From assembly GCF_032098525.1 (NCBI RefSeq), contig NZ_CP134890.1:2170001-2234000 (forward strand): a DNA stretch of 64,000 nucleotides, read 5' to 3'. The DNA comes from Flavobacterium sp. PMTSA4 (lineage in GTDB: Bacteria; Bacteroidota; Bacteroidia; Flavobacteriales; Flavobacteriaceae). Both the position numbers and the translations under genes were made by a program. Positions 1-8,136 of this stretch are shown here, one piece after another. The number at the start of each line of letters is the position of its first letter. The stretch's first letter is position 1. The notes beneath the pieces were generated by a model, which worked only from the letters and a program-made list of their open reading frames with translations, was not told where the DNA came from and did not search any database.

Positions 1-124
1 GGTCTATAGCTGATTCGCTACGCATATACCAAGCTATTTCGGGTAAATTAACGCATAACATTTTTGCAATTGCTGTAGCCCAACTTCCGCCACCAATAAC
101 CGCAAATTTTGGATTTTGATTCAT
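1..124 (-). CDS. gpsA: Glycerol-3-phosphate dehydrogenase [NAD(P)+], N-terminal part (cut by window edge)
   Basis: Only the first 41 codons are inside the window. They encode the start of the cytoplasmic enzyme that reduces dihydroxyacetone phosphate to sn-glycerol 3-phosphate for phospholipid synthesis. Visible is the Rossmann strand and nucleotide-binding motif VIGGGSWATAIAK at residues 9-21; a Trp after the third Gly is typical of GpsA. The ATG lies at 122-124 and a TAnnTTTG promoter match sits just upstream on the same strand. The catalytic part lies outside the window, so the call rests on the N-terminal motif alone; another Rossmann dehydrogenase is possible but less likely. Confidence 0.8.
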   Translation of the reverse strand, partial: MNQNPKFAVIGGGSWATAIAKMLCVNLPEIAWYMRSESAID

Positions 125-144
125 TCTACTTGAATTATGAACTT

Positions 145-152
145 CAAAAATA
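145..152 (-). promoter_or_regulatory. Candidate -7 promoter element of gpsA
   Basis: The minus strand reads TATTTTTG, matching the flavobacterial -7 consensus TAnnTTTG, 20 bases upstream of the gpsA start. No clear -33 TTG was found at the usual spacing. Confidence 0.4.
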
Positions 153-309
153 CTCAAATTAAAATAAAGAATATAAAAATCACAATCATCCTTATAAAAA
201 TTTAATCCTGAAGAAACAGAGAATTCATCGTTAATAGATTTATTTACTTACAAAAATATTTTTTTTGTTTCGTTCATCGATTTTATTGTGCTTTTTAAAG
301 ACAATTTTC

Positions 310-317
310 TACTTTAG
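310..317 (+). promoter_or_regulatory. Candidate promoter of the lipoprotein gene at 338
   Basis: TACTTTAG resembles the flavobacterial -7 box TAnnTTTG with one change, and a TTG at 286-288 lies 21 bases upstream, a suitable -33 element. The start codon follows 20 bases later. Confidence 0.4.
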
Positions 318-337
318 AAGTCCCAAATCTATTTATT

Positions 338-937
338 ATGAAAACAAAATTATTCTACTTCTGTGCATTTCTATTTATGCTATCTTTTGGTTCTTGTGAA
401 ACAGAAGATGTTGCTAAGAATTCTGAGAATTCAAACAAAGCAGCTTCTTCTGAAACCACAAATCCAGACATTTTAAACAATTTTTCTGCTTGCGTTACAG
501 TTGATTTAATCGCTGGACAACAGTATGATTCTGGTGAAGTGAGTGTATATTTTGATGTAGACAACGTCTATGTTGAATATAGAGCAAACACAAACTGGTT
601 AATCAAAAAAACCCATTTATATGTTGGTGCTTTTCAATTAGTTCCAACAAATAATAGTGGAAGTCCTATTCCAGGTCAATTTCCAATCAGCACAAATTTT
701 CCAAATGGTACAAGCCAAGCTGTTTATACTGTTTCTAAAGCTGATTTACCTGAATGTTTTACAATCACAGCTCATGCTGAAGTTGTAAGATTACAAAATG
801 GTTCTGTTGTTCAAACTGAAACGGCTTGGGGTGAAGGTGTTCGATTTACAAACAAAAATTGGGCAATGTATTTTAGTGTCTGCCAATCCGATTGTTTTGA
901 TTATGAAGATTACTACTTTGGAAACTACAACAATTAA
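338..937 (+). CDS. Putative secreted lipoprotein, unknown function
   Basis: The 199-residue product starts with a lysine, a hydrophobic stretch and a cysteine at residue 20 (LSFGSC), which looks like a lipoprotein signal peptide; a Ser/Asn/Glu-rich linker follows, as is common in Bacteroidetes lipoproteins. The rest is rich in Tyr, Phe, Thr and Asn with alternating hydrophobic residues, suggesting a beta-sandwich domain, and ends in an acidic, Tyr-rich tail. No family was recognised. It stands alone between gpsA and the convergent nadD, has a candidate promoter just upstream and shares a bidirectional terminator with nadD. Location is probably the outer membrane or cell surface. Confidence 0.75.
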   Translation: MKTKLFYFCAFLFMLSFGSCETEDVAKNSENSNKAASSETTNPDILNNFSACVTVDLIAGQQYDSGEVSVYFDVDNVYVEYRANTNWLIKKTHLYVGAFQLVPTNNSGSPIPGQFPISTNFPNGTSQAVYTVSKADLPECFTITAHAEVVRLQNGSVVQTETAWGEGVRFTNKNWAMYFSVCQSDCFDYEDYYFGNYNN

Positions 938-940
938 GAT

Positions 941-976
941 AAAAAATCCCCAAGAATTAAAACTTGGGGATTTTTT
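941..976. terminator. Bidirectional intrinsic terminator
   Basis: A 14-bp perfect stem (941-954 with 963-976, core ATCCCCAAG/CTTGGGGAT) with an 8-base loop and A/T runs on both sides. It can end transcription from the lipoprotein gene (plus) and from nadD (minus), whose stop codon lies at its right edge. Confidence 0.85.
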
Positions 977-1557
977 TATTTCGTATAAAACAAATTGTGG
1001 TCTAAATATTCCCAAACTTTATGTGGTAGCATTGGTGCAACGTTCTTTTTATTCTTAATACTTTCACGAATAAAAGTTGATGAAAGTTCAATAACTGGTG
1101 CGCCAACGCGATGAATTTTATTGTGATTTACAAATTGCTCGTCTATTTCTCCTGAATTTAATCTCGGATAAACGTAAATATCATGATTTTTTAGAATTAC
1201 TTCATAATTTTTCCATTTATGCAAGGAATTCAAATTGTCTTCACCCATGATTAACGAAAACTCATACTGAGGATATTTTTCTCCTAAATGAGCTAAAGTA
1301 TTAACAGTATAACTTGGCTGTGGCAATTTAAATTCAATATCCGAAGGTTTAATTTTTATGTAATCTTCAGTTGCCAAATGAACCATATGCAATCGTTGAT
1401 AATCATCAAGCAAGGTGTTTTTCTGTTTGTGCGGATTATGTGGCGTTACAACCATCCAAATTTGGTCTAAATCAGAATGTTCCGCCATATGATTAGCAAT
1501 AATCAAATGCCCAACATGAATGGGGTTAAACGTTCCGAAGTAGAGTCCGATTTTCAT
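976..1557 (-). CDS. nadD: Nicotinate-nucleotide adenylyltransferase
   Basis: Joins nicotinate mononucleotide with ATP to make deamido-NAD in NAD biosynthesis, in the cytoplasm. The 193-residue length is normal. The nucleotidyltransferase signature GTFNPIHVGH is at residues 8-17, the NadD-specific segment TPHNPHKQK near residues 38-46, and the C-terminal SSTFIRESI (ISSTxIR type) near 160. It begins directly after gmk (stop and start adjoin) and is probably the last gene of a yicC-gmk-nadD operon, an order often seen in Bacteroidetes. Nothing appears truncated. Confidence 0.95.
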   Translation of the reverse strand: MKIGLYFGTFNPIHVGHLIIANHMAEHSDLDQIWMVVTPHNPHKQKNTLLDDYQRLHMVHLATEDYIKIKPSDIEFKLPQPSYTVNTLAHLGEKYPQYEFSLIMGEDNLNSLHKWKNYEVILKNHDIYVYPRLNSGEIDEQFVNHNKIHRVGAPVIELSSTFIRESIKNKKNVAPMLPHKVWEYLDHNLFYTK

Positions 1558-2127
1558 TTATTTGATAAATTCTTTGACTAAATTATAAGCTTCTTGCTTA
1601 GCAATTTCTAAATCATAATTCTTTATGATAGTATCAAATTGTGGTGCTGTGGCAAGTTCAACATGAGCTTTTGCAATTCGCATATTAATTTTATCATCGC
1701 TTTCGGTAGAGCGTTCTTTTAAACGTCGTTTTAGTTCATCAACACTTGGTGGTTTTACAAAAACTGCCAAAGTTTCTTGAGGAAATTTTGATTTTATGCG
1801 CAATCCTCCAGCAACATCAATATCAAAAATTACATTTTTCCCTTTTGCCCAAATGCGTTCCACTTCACTTTTTAAAGTTCCATAAAAATTATCTCTGTAA
1901 ACTTCTTCCCATTCAATAAAATCATCTGCTTTAATGTGTTTCTTAAACTCAGGAATTGACATGAAATAATAATCCTTTCCATTTACTTCTTCACCACGAG
2001 GTTCGCGTGTTGCTGCTGAAATAGAAAATTCTAAATTTAAATCTTCTTGAGTTAATAAATGTCTTACTATAGTTGTTTTTCCTGAACCTGATGGTGCTGA
2101 GAATACTAATAATTTTCCTTTTTGCAT
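1558..2127 (-). CDS. gmk: Guanylate kinase
   Basis: Phosphorylates GMP to GDP with ATP in the cytoplasm. From the chosen start (MQKGKLL) the P-loop SGSGKTT falls at residues 13-19, as expected for the family; the GMP-binding region SAATREPRGEEVNGKDYYF and the lid region follow. An upstream ATG at 2157 would add ten residues but overlap yicC by 11 bases, so the shorter form is preferred, without a clear ribosome binding site to decide. Total length of 189 residues fits the family. It lies between yicC and nadD in one apparent operon. Confidence 0.95.
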   Translation of the reverse strand: MQKGKLLVFSAPSGSGKTTIVRHLLTQEDLNLEFSISAATREPRGEEVNGKDYYFMSIPEFKKHIKADDFIEWEEVYRDNFYGTLKSEVERIWAKGKNVIFDIDVAGGLRIKSKFPQETLAVFVKPPSVDELKRRLKERSTESDDKINMRIAKAHVELATAPQFDTIIKNYDLEIAKQEAYNLVKEFIK

Positions 2128-2146
2128 TGTGTTGTTGTGTAAGTTT

Positions 2147-3007
2147 TTAAAGTACATTTAAAACTTGCTCTTTAATTTTTTCTAGTTCATCTTTCATCAT
2201 CACTACTAATTTTTGCATTTCGCTGTGATTTGATTTTGAACCCATGGTATTTATTTCTCTTCCCATTTCTTGTGTAATGAAACCCAATTTTCTTCCGTTA
2301 GCTTCAGTTCCTGCTAATGTCTCAATAAAATAGTTCAAATGATTTTCTAGTCGTACTTTTTCCTCTGTAATGTCATATTTCTCGAGATAAAAAATCAATT
2401 CTTGTTCGAAACGATTTTCATCTACATTTTCTTTTAATTCATCCAAAGCCGTTCTCAGTCTTGTTTTAACGGTTTCTACTCTTTCAGCATCATAAGAAAC
2501 GGCATTATTCATCAATGTCATGATATTCGCAATTCTGTGCAAGAACTCTTTTTCTAGCGAAACGCCTTCATCTTTTCTAAATTGTGCTATATTTTCTAAA
2601 GCTTCGTCGATTACTTTTTGAATTTGTTTCCATTCATTTTCATCAATTTCATCACGTTCTGTTTTTAATGCATCAGGCATTCTTACTGCCATTTTCATTA
2701 ATTCTGTTTCATCTGCATTTGGTATAACCGCTTTCATCTGGTTGATATAACCTTTCACAATTGGCACATTAATTTTTGAAGATGTTTCTTCGCCTGTAAC
2801 TTCTACGTATAATGAAAAATCAATTTTTCCACGCTCTAAACGTTGTGATAATTGATTTCGCAAACCCAATTCCATTTCTCTAAAAACAGAAGGCATTCTG
2901 GTATTTAAATCTAAACCTTTTGAGTTTAGTGATTTGATTTCTACGGTAATTTTTTTGGTTGGTAATTGCAAGGTTGCTTTTCCAAAACCTGTCATCGATT
3001 GTATCAT
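2147..3007 (-). CDS. YicC family protein (putative endoribonuclease)
   Basis: The 286-residue product has the YicC N-terminus MIQSMTGFGKA and the conserved C-terminal part (LGFITQEMGREINTMGSKS), which matches the DUF1732 region. E. coli YicC has been reported to act as an endoribonuclease on small RNAs; whether this holds here is unknown. It is the first gene of the yicC-gmk-nadD operon, a conserved pairing with gmk. A TAnnTTTG promoter match lies 21 bases upstream. Full length, no oddities. Confidence 0.9.
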   Translation of the reverse strand: MIQSMTGFGKATLQLPTKKITVEIKSLNSKGLDLNTRMPSVFREMELGLRNQLSQRLERGKIDFSLYVEVTGEETSSKINVPIVKGYINQMKAVIPNADETELMKMAVRMPDALKTERDEIDENEWKQIQKVIDEALENIAQFRKDEGVSLEKEFLHRIANIMTLMNNAVSYDAERVETVKTRLRTALDELKENVDENRFEQELIFYLEKYDITEEKVRLENHLNYFIETLAGTEANGRKLGFITQEMGREINTMGSKSNHSEMQKLVVMMKDELEKIKEQVLNVL

Positions 3008-3027
3008 TCCTTTTTGTTAATTGAATT

Positions 3028-3035
3028 CAAATATA
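3028..3035 (-). promoter_or_regulatory. Candidate -7 element of the yicC-gmk-nadD operon
   Basis: The minus strand reads TATATTTG, a full match to the flavobacterial TAnnTTTG box, 21 bases before the yicC start. No convincing -33 TTG was seen. Confidence 0.5.
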
Positions 3036-3067
3036 CTTAAAAGTAGTCAGTTTTTGTGGCTCATTAT

Positions 3068-4000
3068 TTAGTTTTGCGTTGATTCTTGTGGAACTTTCCT
3101 TTTCTGAGTAACCAAATAAACGCCAATAAAAATTAAAATTGCCGAACCTGTTTTTATCCAGTTGAGTTTATCTTTTCCTAAACTCATAGCATAAATTGTG
3201 GCAAAAAGCGGTTGCAAATAAATAAATACAGCAACTGTTGATGGGTTAAGTTCACGCATAGAAACCAAATTCAACAAATAAGTCATGAACGTTGTAAATA
3301 CAACTACGAAAAGAATTTCCCAAATAATAATTGTTGGTAAAATTTTCCATTGAATTTCTTGAAATTCGCCCCATCCAAAAGGAATTACCATCAGCAATCC
3401 AAAAGTATAAATCCATTTTACAAACGTAAAAGCATTATACTTATCCATTAGTTTTTTTACAGTGATTAGATAAAAACCATAGGAAACCGCATTAATGAAA
3501 ACCAATAAATTTCCCAGAGTTGCATCGGTAGCGTTTTCTGTTGATTTTCCGTAAAGAATCAGAAAAGCTGTTCCAACTAAACCCAAAATTATACCAAAAA
3601 CACGGCGTTTTAGCATTCGTTCTTTCATGATAATTGCCGACAAAATCAAAACAATTATTGGAGTTGTAACCATAATTACAGCGGCAGAAATCGGCGATGT
3701 ATAGCTTAATCCTTTAAAAAAAGTTAGCATGTTTAATGCAACACCAAAAAAGGCAGCTGCAACTATTCGAGGAAAATCTTTTTTGTCGATTGATTCTTTT
3801 GCTTCACCTGTTCGCATTCGTTCACGTGACCAAAAACCAGAAACTATCCAAAATAATAGCGTTGCTCCAAAAACACGAAGTATTATGAACCCAAAAGGCT
3901 TTACATATTGTGGCATTACATCTTTGGCAATGGTAAAAGAAACTCCATAAATTATGGAAACAAAAGTTGCGGCAATCAAAGCCCAAGTTCGCTTACTCAT
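3068..4000 (-). CDS. EamA/DMT family transporter
   Basis: Inner-membrane protein of 310 residues with about ten hydrophobic segments arranged as two EamA repeats; the typical internal motifs (PISAAVIMVTTPIIVLILSA near residue 100, LNPSTVAVFIYLQPLFATIYA near 255) are clear. The family exports metabolites such as amino acids, but the substrate cannot be read from sequence. The start overlaps the end of the ArsC-like gene by eight bases, so the two are probably co-transcribed. The C-terminus is short and basic, on the cytoplasmic side. Confidence 0.88.
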   Translation of the reverse strand: MSKRTWALIAATFVSIIYGVSFTIAKDVMPQYVKPFGFIILRVFGATLLFWIVSGFWSRERMRTGEAKESIDKKDFPRIVAAAFFGVALNMLTFFKGLSYTSPISAAVIMVTTPIIVLILSAIIMKERMLKRRVFGIILGLVGTAFLILYGKSTENATDATLGNLLVFINAVSYGFYLITVKKLMDKYNAFTFVKWIYTFGLLMVIPFGWGEFQEIQWKILPTIIIWEILFVVVFTTFMTYLLNLVSMRELNPSTVAVFIYLQPLFATIYAMSLGKDKLNWIKTGSAILIFIGVYLVTQKRKVPQESTQN

Positions 4001-4349
4001 TTTCCAAAATAGCTATTGCTTGCTGAACTGTTTTCGAAGAATTACCCACAAAAATTTGATTGTCAATCACAATTACAGGACGATTTAAAAAAGTATAATG
4101 TTCTAAAATGTAATGTTTAAAATCCTTTTCAGTCAGTTTTTCGTCCTTCAAGCCCATTTCTTTATACAATTTTGCTCTTTTACTAAACAAAATTTCATAA
4201 TTTCCAGTTAATGCGTGCAATTCTTCCAATTGCTTCACGGTCAAAGGTTGTTCTTTGATGTCCTGAAAAACAAATCCATCGGTTTTAGGCAACGACTTAA
4301 TAATTCGTTTACAAGTATCACACGTTTTAAGAAAATAGATTTTACGCAT
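3993..4349 (-). CDS. ArsC/Spx family thioredoxin-fold protein
   Basis: A 118-residue protein of the arsenate reductase (ArsC)/Spx superfamily: N-terminal strand with the CxxC motif CDTC at residues 10-13, a middle helix region and the cis-Pro segment NRPVIVIDNQIFVG near residues 88-101. ArsC uses one N-terminal Cys plus an Arg triad, while Spx-like members have a CxxC as here, so arsenate reduction should not be assumed. It overlaps the start of the downstream transporter by eight bases, suggesting a two-gene operon. A TAnnTTTG box is directly upstream. Confidence 0.85.
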   Translation of the reverse strand: MRKIYFLKTCDTCKRIIKSLPKTDGFVFQDIKEQPLTVKQLEELHALTGNYEILFSKRAKLYKEMGLKDEKLTEKDFKHYILEHYTFLNRPVIVIDNQIFVGNSSKTVQQAIAILENE

Positions 4350-4359
4350 CTTTTTTTGG

Positions 4360-4367
4360 CAAAAATA
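4360..4367 (-). promoter_or_regulatory. Candidate -7 element of the ArsC-like gene
   Basis: The minus strand reads TATTTTTG (TAnnTTTG) 11 bases before the start codon, which would give a very short leader. Confidence 0.4.
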
Positions 4368-4429
4368 CGGCTTTGTGTTAAAATATATTTAATTTACTTC
4401 AACAGAATTCTAATGCCGAGAATTCTCTT

Positions 4430-4437
4430 TACTTTTG
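4430..4437 (+). promoter_or_regulatory. Candidate -7 element of the thioesterase gene
   Basis: TACTTTTG matches TAnnTTTG. It overlaps the possible upstream start at 4435, which would then lie before the transcription start; this favours the ATG at 4453. Confidence 0.5.
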
Positions 4438-4452
4438 ATAAAAATTAAAAAA

Positions 4453-4890
4453 ATGGGAACATTTACTAAAGAATTATCCATTCGTTGGTCTGATTTAGAC
4501 CCAAATTTTCACGTTAGACATAGCGTTTATTACGACTTTGGAGCACAACACAGAATTGAAATTTTAGAACAGCTAGGATTAACCATGAAAGTAATGCAGG
4601 AACAATTTTTTGGTCCAATTTTATTTCGTGAAGAATGTGTTTTCAGAAGAGAAATAAGATTGAATAGCAAAGTTTTTATCTCTACTAAAATGGGGAAAAT
4701 GAAAGACGATGCTTCACGTTGGACCATTGTTCACGAACTTAAAAACGAAAACGATCAACTCTATGCTACGATTTCTGTTGATGGCGCTTGGATTGACATG
4801 AAACTAAGAAAATTGGCTTCACCAACGCCTCAAATTGTTGCTGATGTGATGAGTTTAATTCCAAAGGCAGATGACTTTTCTAAACATTAA
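4453..4890 (+). CDS. Acyl-CoA thioesterase family protein (hot-dog fold)
   Basis: A 145-residue single hot-dog domain protein. The N-terminal segment RWSDLDPNFHVRHSVYYDF is the 4HBT thioesterase active-site pattern, with an Asp and Asn/His where the family has DxNxHVNN-type residues, followed by a hydrophobic helix. It probably hydrolyses acyl-CoA or acyl-ACP thioesters; the substrate is unknown. The start MGTFTK is preferred over an upstream in-frame codon because the latter overlaps a promoter-like box. The next gene (DinB-like) begins six bases later, so they are likely co-transcribed. Confidence 0.82.
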   Translation: MGTFTKELSIRWSDLDPNFHVRHSVYYDFGAQHRIEILEQLGLTMKVMQEQFFGPILFREECVFRREIRLNSKVFISTKMGKMKDDASRWTIVHELKNENDQLYATISVDGAWIDMKLRKLASPTPQIVADVMSLIPKADDFSKH

Positions 4891-4896
4891 TAAACT

Positions 4897-5352
4897 ATGA
4901 CAGCAACTTTTGATATTAATCAAAACAGCAGAAATGTTCTTTTGAATTTTTTAGAAAATAACTCTTTGGAACAATTAAATACAATTCCCGAAGGTTTTAG
5001 CAATAACCTTATCTGGAACATTGGTCACATTGTAGTTGTTCAACAATTATTGGTTTACAACTTATCTGGTTTACCAATGATGGTTTCAGATGAAATGGTG
5101 GCAAAATACCGACGTGGTTCAAAACCAGAATCTCCCGTTTCTCAAGATGAAGTTGATGAAATTAAATCATTATTATTTTCAACTTTAGAAAAAACAAAAA
5201 CCGATTTTGAAAATAAAATTTTTAAAGAGTTCAAAGAGTTTACCTCAATGACAGGTTACACTATGAAATCAGCAACCGATGCTATGACATTTAACAATTA
5301 CCACGAAGCCATTCACATCGGAATCATGATGCAAATCAATAAATTTGTTTAG
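4897..5352 (+). CDS. DinB-like four-helix protein
   Basis: A 151-residue protein resembling the DinB/YfiT superfamily: four predicted helices with histidines in the expected metal-binding positions (NIGHIVVVQQLL near residue 42 and NNYHEAIHIGIMMQINKFV at the C-terminus). Members include thiol-dependent transferases and stress proteins; the actual reaction is not known here. It follows the thioesterase gene by six bases. A long hairpin element starts just after its stop codon and probably ends the transcript. Confidence 0.8.
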   Translation: MTATFDINQNSRNVLLNFLENNSLEQLNTIPEGFSNNLIWNIGHIVVVQQLLVYNLSGLPMMVSDEMVAKYRRGSKPESPVSQDEVDEIKSLLFSTLEKTKTDFENKIFKEFKEFTSMTGYTMKSATDAMTFNNYHEAIHIGIMMQINKFV

Positions 5353-5353
5353 A

Positions 5354-5429
5354 AGCTTTTTCCAGCTATTCGTTGCAATCTTTTTTATTTTAAAGAAAAT
5401 AAAAAAGGATTTCCACTTCTATCTGGGCT
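5354..5429. repeat. Interspersed hairpin element of flavobacterial type, probable terminator
   Basis: A 12-bp perfect AT-rich stem (5380-5391 with 5396-5407, loop AAAG) sits inside flanks that read GCTATTCGTTGCAATC and GGATTTCCACTTCTATC and that also pair at their ends (CCAGcTA with TAtCTGG, 5362-5368 with 5420-5426). From memory, elements with the pattern CGCTGCAATCTTTT...AAAAGGATTTCCGCTTCTATC are common between Flavobacterium genes. It probably ends the DinB-like transcript. Only one copy was seen in the window. Confidence 0.6.
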
Positions 5430-5446
5430 ATTTCTGTACAAAAAAG

Positions 5447-5454
5447 TACCTTTG
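5447..5454 (+). promoter_or_regulatory. Candidate -7 element of metB
   Basis: TACCTTTG matches TAnnTTTG 37 bases before the metB start. It overlaps a small palindrome TTTGTACAAA (5451-5460) that could be an operator. The leader is too short for a SAM riboswitch. Confidence 0.5.
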
Positions 5455-5491
5455 TACAAATTAAAAAAATAAAACTGAAAATCAACTAAAA

Positions 5492-6634
5492 ATGAAATTC
5501 AATACTAAAGTAATACATGGCAATCAACACCATGAAAAAGTAACTGGAGCAGTTATGCCACCAGTTTTTCAAACCTCAACCTACGCACAAGTTTCACCAG
5601 GAAAACCAGTTGGAGATTACGAATATTCACGTGCAGCAAATCCAACACGTCAAGCTTTAGAAGATGCTTTAGCTTCTATTGAAAATGGTGCTCGCGGTTT
5701 AGCGTTTGCTTCTGGTTTAGCCGCAACCGATTGTTTACTTCGAATGTTTAAAGCTGGTGATGAAATCATTGCAATGGACGATTTATATGGCGGAACGTAT
5801 CGTTTGTTTACTCGTTTATATAAAGATAGTGGCATCAAATTTCATTTCGTAGACATGAACGATTTGGATAAATTTCAATCGTTAATTAATGAAAATACCA
5901 AATTGGTTTGGGCTGAAACACCAACCAATCCATTAATGAAATTAGCCGATATTCAAGAAATTGCTAAAATTACTAAAAAACACAACTTGCTTTTTGCTGT
6001 TGATAATACTTTTGCCACGCCATATTTACAAAAACCGTTGGATTTAGGTGCTGATATTGTAATGCATTCGGCAACAAAATATCTTGGTGGACATTCTGAT
6101 GTTATTGCTGGTGCATTGGTTATAAAAGACAAAACACTAGGTGACGAATTGCATTTCAAACAGTTTGCAACAGGTGGAACTTTAGGTCCAATGGATAGTT
6201 TCTTGGTTTTACGTGGCATCAAAACCTTGCATTTACGTGTACAACGCCATTGTGAAAATGGAATGAAAGTAGCCGAATTTTTGAGCAATCATCCAGAAGT
6301 TGATAAAGTATATTATCCTGGTTTACCAGACCATCCGTTTCATTCCATTGCTAAAAAACAAATGAGTGGTTTTGGCGGAATGGTTTCTTTCACTTTCAAA
6401 TCGAGCAAAAAAGAAGATGCTATTTCATTTTTAGAAAAAGTAAAAGTTTTCACATTAGCAGAATCACTTGGTGGTGTTGAAAGTTTGGCAAATCATCCAG
6501 CATTAATGACGCATGCTTCTATTCCTGAAGACAAACGAAAAGAAGTTGGAATTACCGATGATTTAGTTCGTTTAAGCGTTGGTATTGAAGATATCGATGA
6601 TTTATTAGCAGATTTAGAACAAGCGTTTAGATAA
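5492..6634 (+). CDS. metB: Trans-sulfuration PLP enzyme, cystathionine gamma-synthase-like
   Basis: A 380-residue member of the Cys/Met metabolism PLP-dependent family. Visible are FASGLAATD near residue 72, the substrate loop AETPTNPLMK (141-150), DNTFATPYLQKP and the PLP-binding lysine K196 in SATKYLGGHSD, with the C-terminal RLSVGIEDIDDLLADLEQA. It most likely forms cystathionine from O-acylhomoserine and cysteine, or cleaves it (gamma-lyase); the two cannot be separated by eye. It stands alone with its own promoter and a strong palindromic terminator. Confidence 0.88.
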   Translation: MKFNTKVIHGNQHHEKVTGAVMPPVFQTSTYAQVSPGKPVGDYEYSRAANPTRQALEDALASIENGARGLAFASGLAATDCLLRMFKAGDEIIAMDDLYGGTYRLFTRLYKDSGIKFHFVDMNDLDKFQSLINENTKLVWAETPTNPLMKLADIQEIAKITKKHNLLFAVDNTFATPYLQKPLDLGADIVMHSATKYLGGHSDVIAGALVIKDKTLGDELHFKQFATGGTLGPMDSFLVLRGIKTLHLRVQRHCENGMKVAEFLSNHPEVDKVYYPGLPDHPFHSIAKKQMSGFGGMVSFTFKSSKKEDAISFLEKVKVFTLAESLGGVESLANHPALMTHASIPEDKRKEVGITDDLVRLSVGIEDIDDLLADLEQAFR

Positions 6635-6664
6635 AAAAAACCTCGCAATTGCGAGGTTTTTTTT
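6633..6664. terminator. Bidirectional intrinsic terminator, perfect palindrome
   Basis: Eight A, the 16-base palindrome CCTCGCAATTGCGAGG, then eight T: 32 bases of perfect dyad symmetry between convergent metB and the DUF3078 gene. Confidence 0.9.
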
Positions 6665-6678
6665 ATTTGTAATTATTC

Positions 6679-7569
6679 TTAAAAACCATAATTCACTCCT
6701 AAACCTATAACTTGACGCGTTTGAAAACCTCTAAAGGCATTGTCATCATAAATAGTTTGGAAAGCTAAGTTTGTGGTTAGATATTTATTGATTTTCATTA
6801 CAACATTTAACGTGTAATCTAAATCAACATTTTGTGGATCTTCTAAATAATTAGAATAAAGATTTAGAATGTTTTCGACTGAAACATTTTCCATCAAATT
6901 GAATTTATAATAAGCATTTATAGCAGCACCAAACTCGTAACGAGAAGAATCGCCTTGCTCTACACCAAAAGAAGGACCAAGTTCAGTAAAATGAGGATGA
7001 ACAATAATCAATTTAGAAGTAGCCGGAGCAATATTTACCTTAAGATTATCGCTTTTTTTCCACATCATCCCTGGACCAAATTGAAAATAAGCAGGCGAAA
7101 AGAAATGTGAAGTTTTAATTCCGGTATCTAAATCAAACCCAGAATCAAATTGTGTTTGAAAATTAAAAAACAAAGAATAAAACCAATATCCACTGGCTTT
7201 TCTTCCTGCCAAAGTGTTATAAATTAATCTATCATCCGATTTTTGAACATCTTGGTCTTTTATTTTGGTTAAACCATATCCAGCAATAATTTTATTATCC
7301 CAATTCCAATTTTCGCTTTTATAATTGAAATCGTAATTTAAACCAATATTTCCTGAAATATTACTTTGTCCACCAGCTAACCAATTGTTAAACGTTGCTT
7401 GATTTGCTAAAAATGTAAATGTTCCTTTTTTTGTCCAACCATTTGGTTTTTCTTCTTTTAATTTTGCTTCAGCTTCTTCATTCTTTTTTAATAATTCTTT
7501 CTCATTTACTTGAGAAAAAACAACCGAAGTAACAAACAATAAAATTGTTGATAGTAAAATTTTCTTCAT
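6679..7569 (-). CDS. DUF3078 domain protein, secreted or outer-membrane beta-barrel
   Basis: From the ATG at 7567-7569 the 296-residue product has a classical signal peptide (MKKILLSTILLFVTSVVFSQ), a short Lys/Glu-rich helix and then a long series of alternating aromatic strands (NWLAGGQSNISGNIGLNYDF, and a C-terminal GLGVNYGF ending in Phe), which suggests an outer-membrane barrel; this matches DUF3078. Function is unknown. A longer reading frame from 7671 would put 34 residues ahead of the signal peptide and is rejected. It is the last gene of the sufS-side cluster, 52 bases after DUF2480. Confidence 0.85.
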   Translation of the reverse strand: MKKILLSTILLFVTSVVFSQVNEKELLKKNEEAEAKLKEEKPNGWTKKGTFTFLANQATFNNWLAGGQSNISGNIGLNYDFNYKSENWNWDNKIIAGYGLTKIKDQDVQKSDDRLIYNTLAGRKASGYWFYSLFFNFQTQFDSGFDLDTGIKTSHFFSPAYFQFGPGMMWKKSDNLKVNIAPATSKLIIVHPHFTELGPSFGVEQGDSSRYEFGAAINAYYKFNLMENVSVENILNLYSNYLEDPQNVDLDYTLNVVMKINKYLTTNLAFQTIYDDNAFRGFQTRQVIGLGVNYGF

Positions 7570-7621
7570 AATGTTGAATTTTGTATTTCTGATTATAAAT
7601 ATAAGAATTCTTTTTACTCCG

Positions 7622-8134
7622 TCAATTTTTAGCCTTTTTAAACAACGGTACAGCTGAACACGCTTCTCCATACATAATGCTTTTAGCGACTTTTTGAAGT
7701 TGTTGAACTGCCATAATATAAGCGCTTTCAGGAACAGGCTTTTTAGAACAACCTTTTAAGATCATAGGTTTATCTAGATATTTTGAATAATCTAATTGAT
7801 TTAAAATTTCTTGATACAAAGCTGTATTCAAGTCGTCAATTGAGCCTAAAACTACTTTTTTGGCATATGGAGCAACATAAGTAGTTACCAAAATAGTCGC
7901 CCAAGCAGGAATTATAGCATCTGTCGCACAATGAACTGCTACATATTGATTTTCATATTGCGTCCAATCATGATTTTTTAAAGCTTCTCGAAAATCTTTT
8001 TCTTTTAAAAGAAAACCTTCAAAAAGCCACTGCGAAATATCAATTTGAGTCCTAATCCCGATAGGATAATAATCTTCCAAATCGAATACTTCTAAAACAG
8101 AATTGGCAACTTTATTAATTATTTCGTCTTGCAT
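7622..8134 (-). CDS. DUF2480 family protein
   Basis: A 170-residue soluble protein without signal peptide, recognised as the DUF2480 family of Bacteroidetes, normally encoded beside suf genes. Features: YVAVHCATDAIIPAWAT near residue 65, a conserved Cys in LKGCSKKPVPESAYIMAVQQL and another in YGEACSAVPLFKK at the end. The Cys residues and the location two bases after the DUF59 gene suggest a role linked to Fe-S assembly; this is inferred from context only. Confidence 0.82.
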   Translation of the reverse strand: MQDEIINKVANSVLEVFDLEDYYPIGIRTQIDISQWLFEGFLLKEKDFREALKNHDWTQYENQYVAVHCATDAIIPAWATILVTTYVAPYAKKVVLGSIDDLNTALYQEILNQLDYSKYLDKPMILKGCSKKPVPESAYIMAVQQLQKVAKSIMYGEACSAVPLFKKAKN

Positions 8135-8136
8135 GA

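Noticed and set aside
3820..3840. CACGTG within the EamA gene as a further parS site
   Set aside because: Only the six-base core matches; the flanks do not fit GTTTCACGTGGAAC.
5353..5491. SAM riboswitch upstream of metB
   Set aside because: The promoter box lies 37 bases from the start, leaving no room for a riboswitch, and the hairpin before it fits a terminator element.
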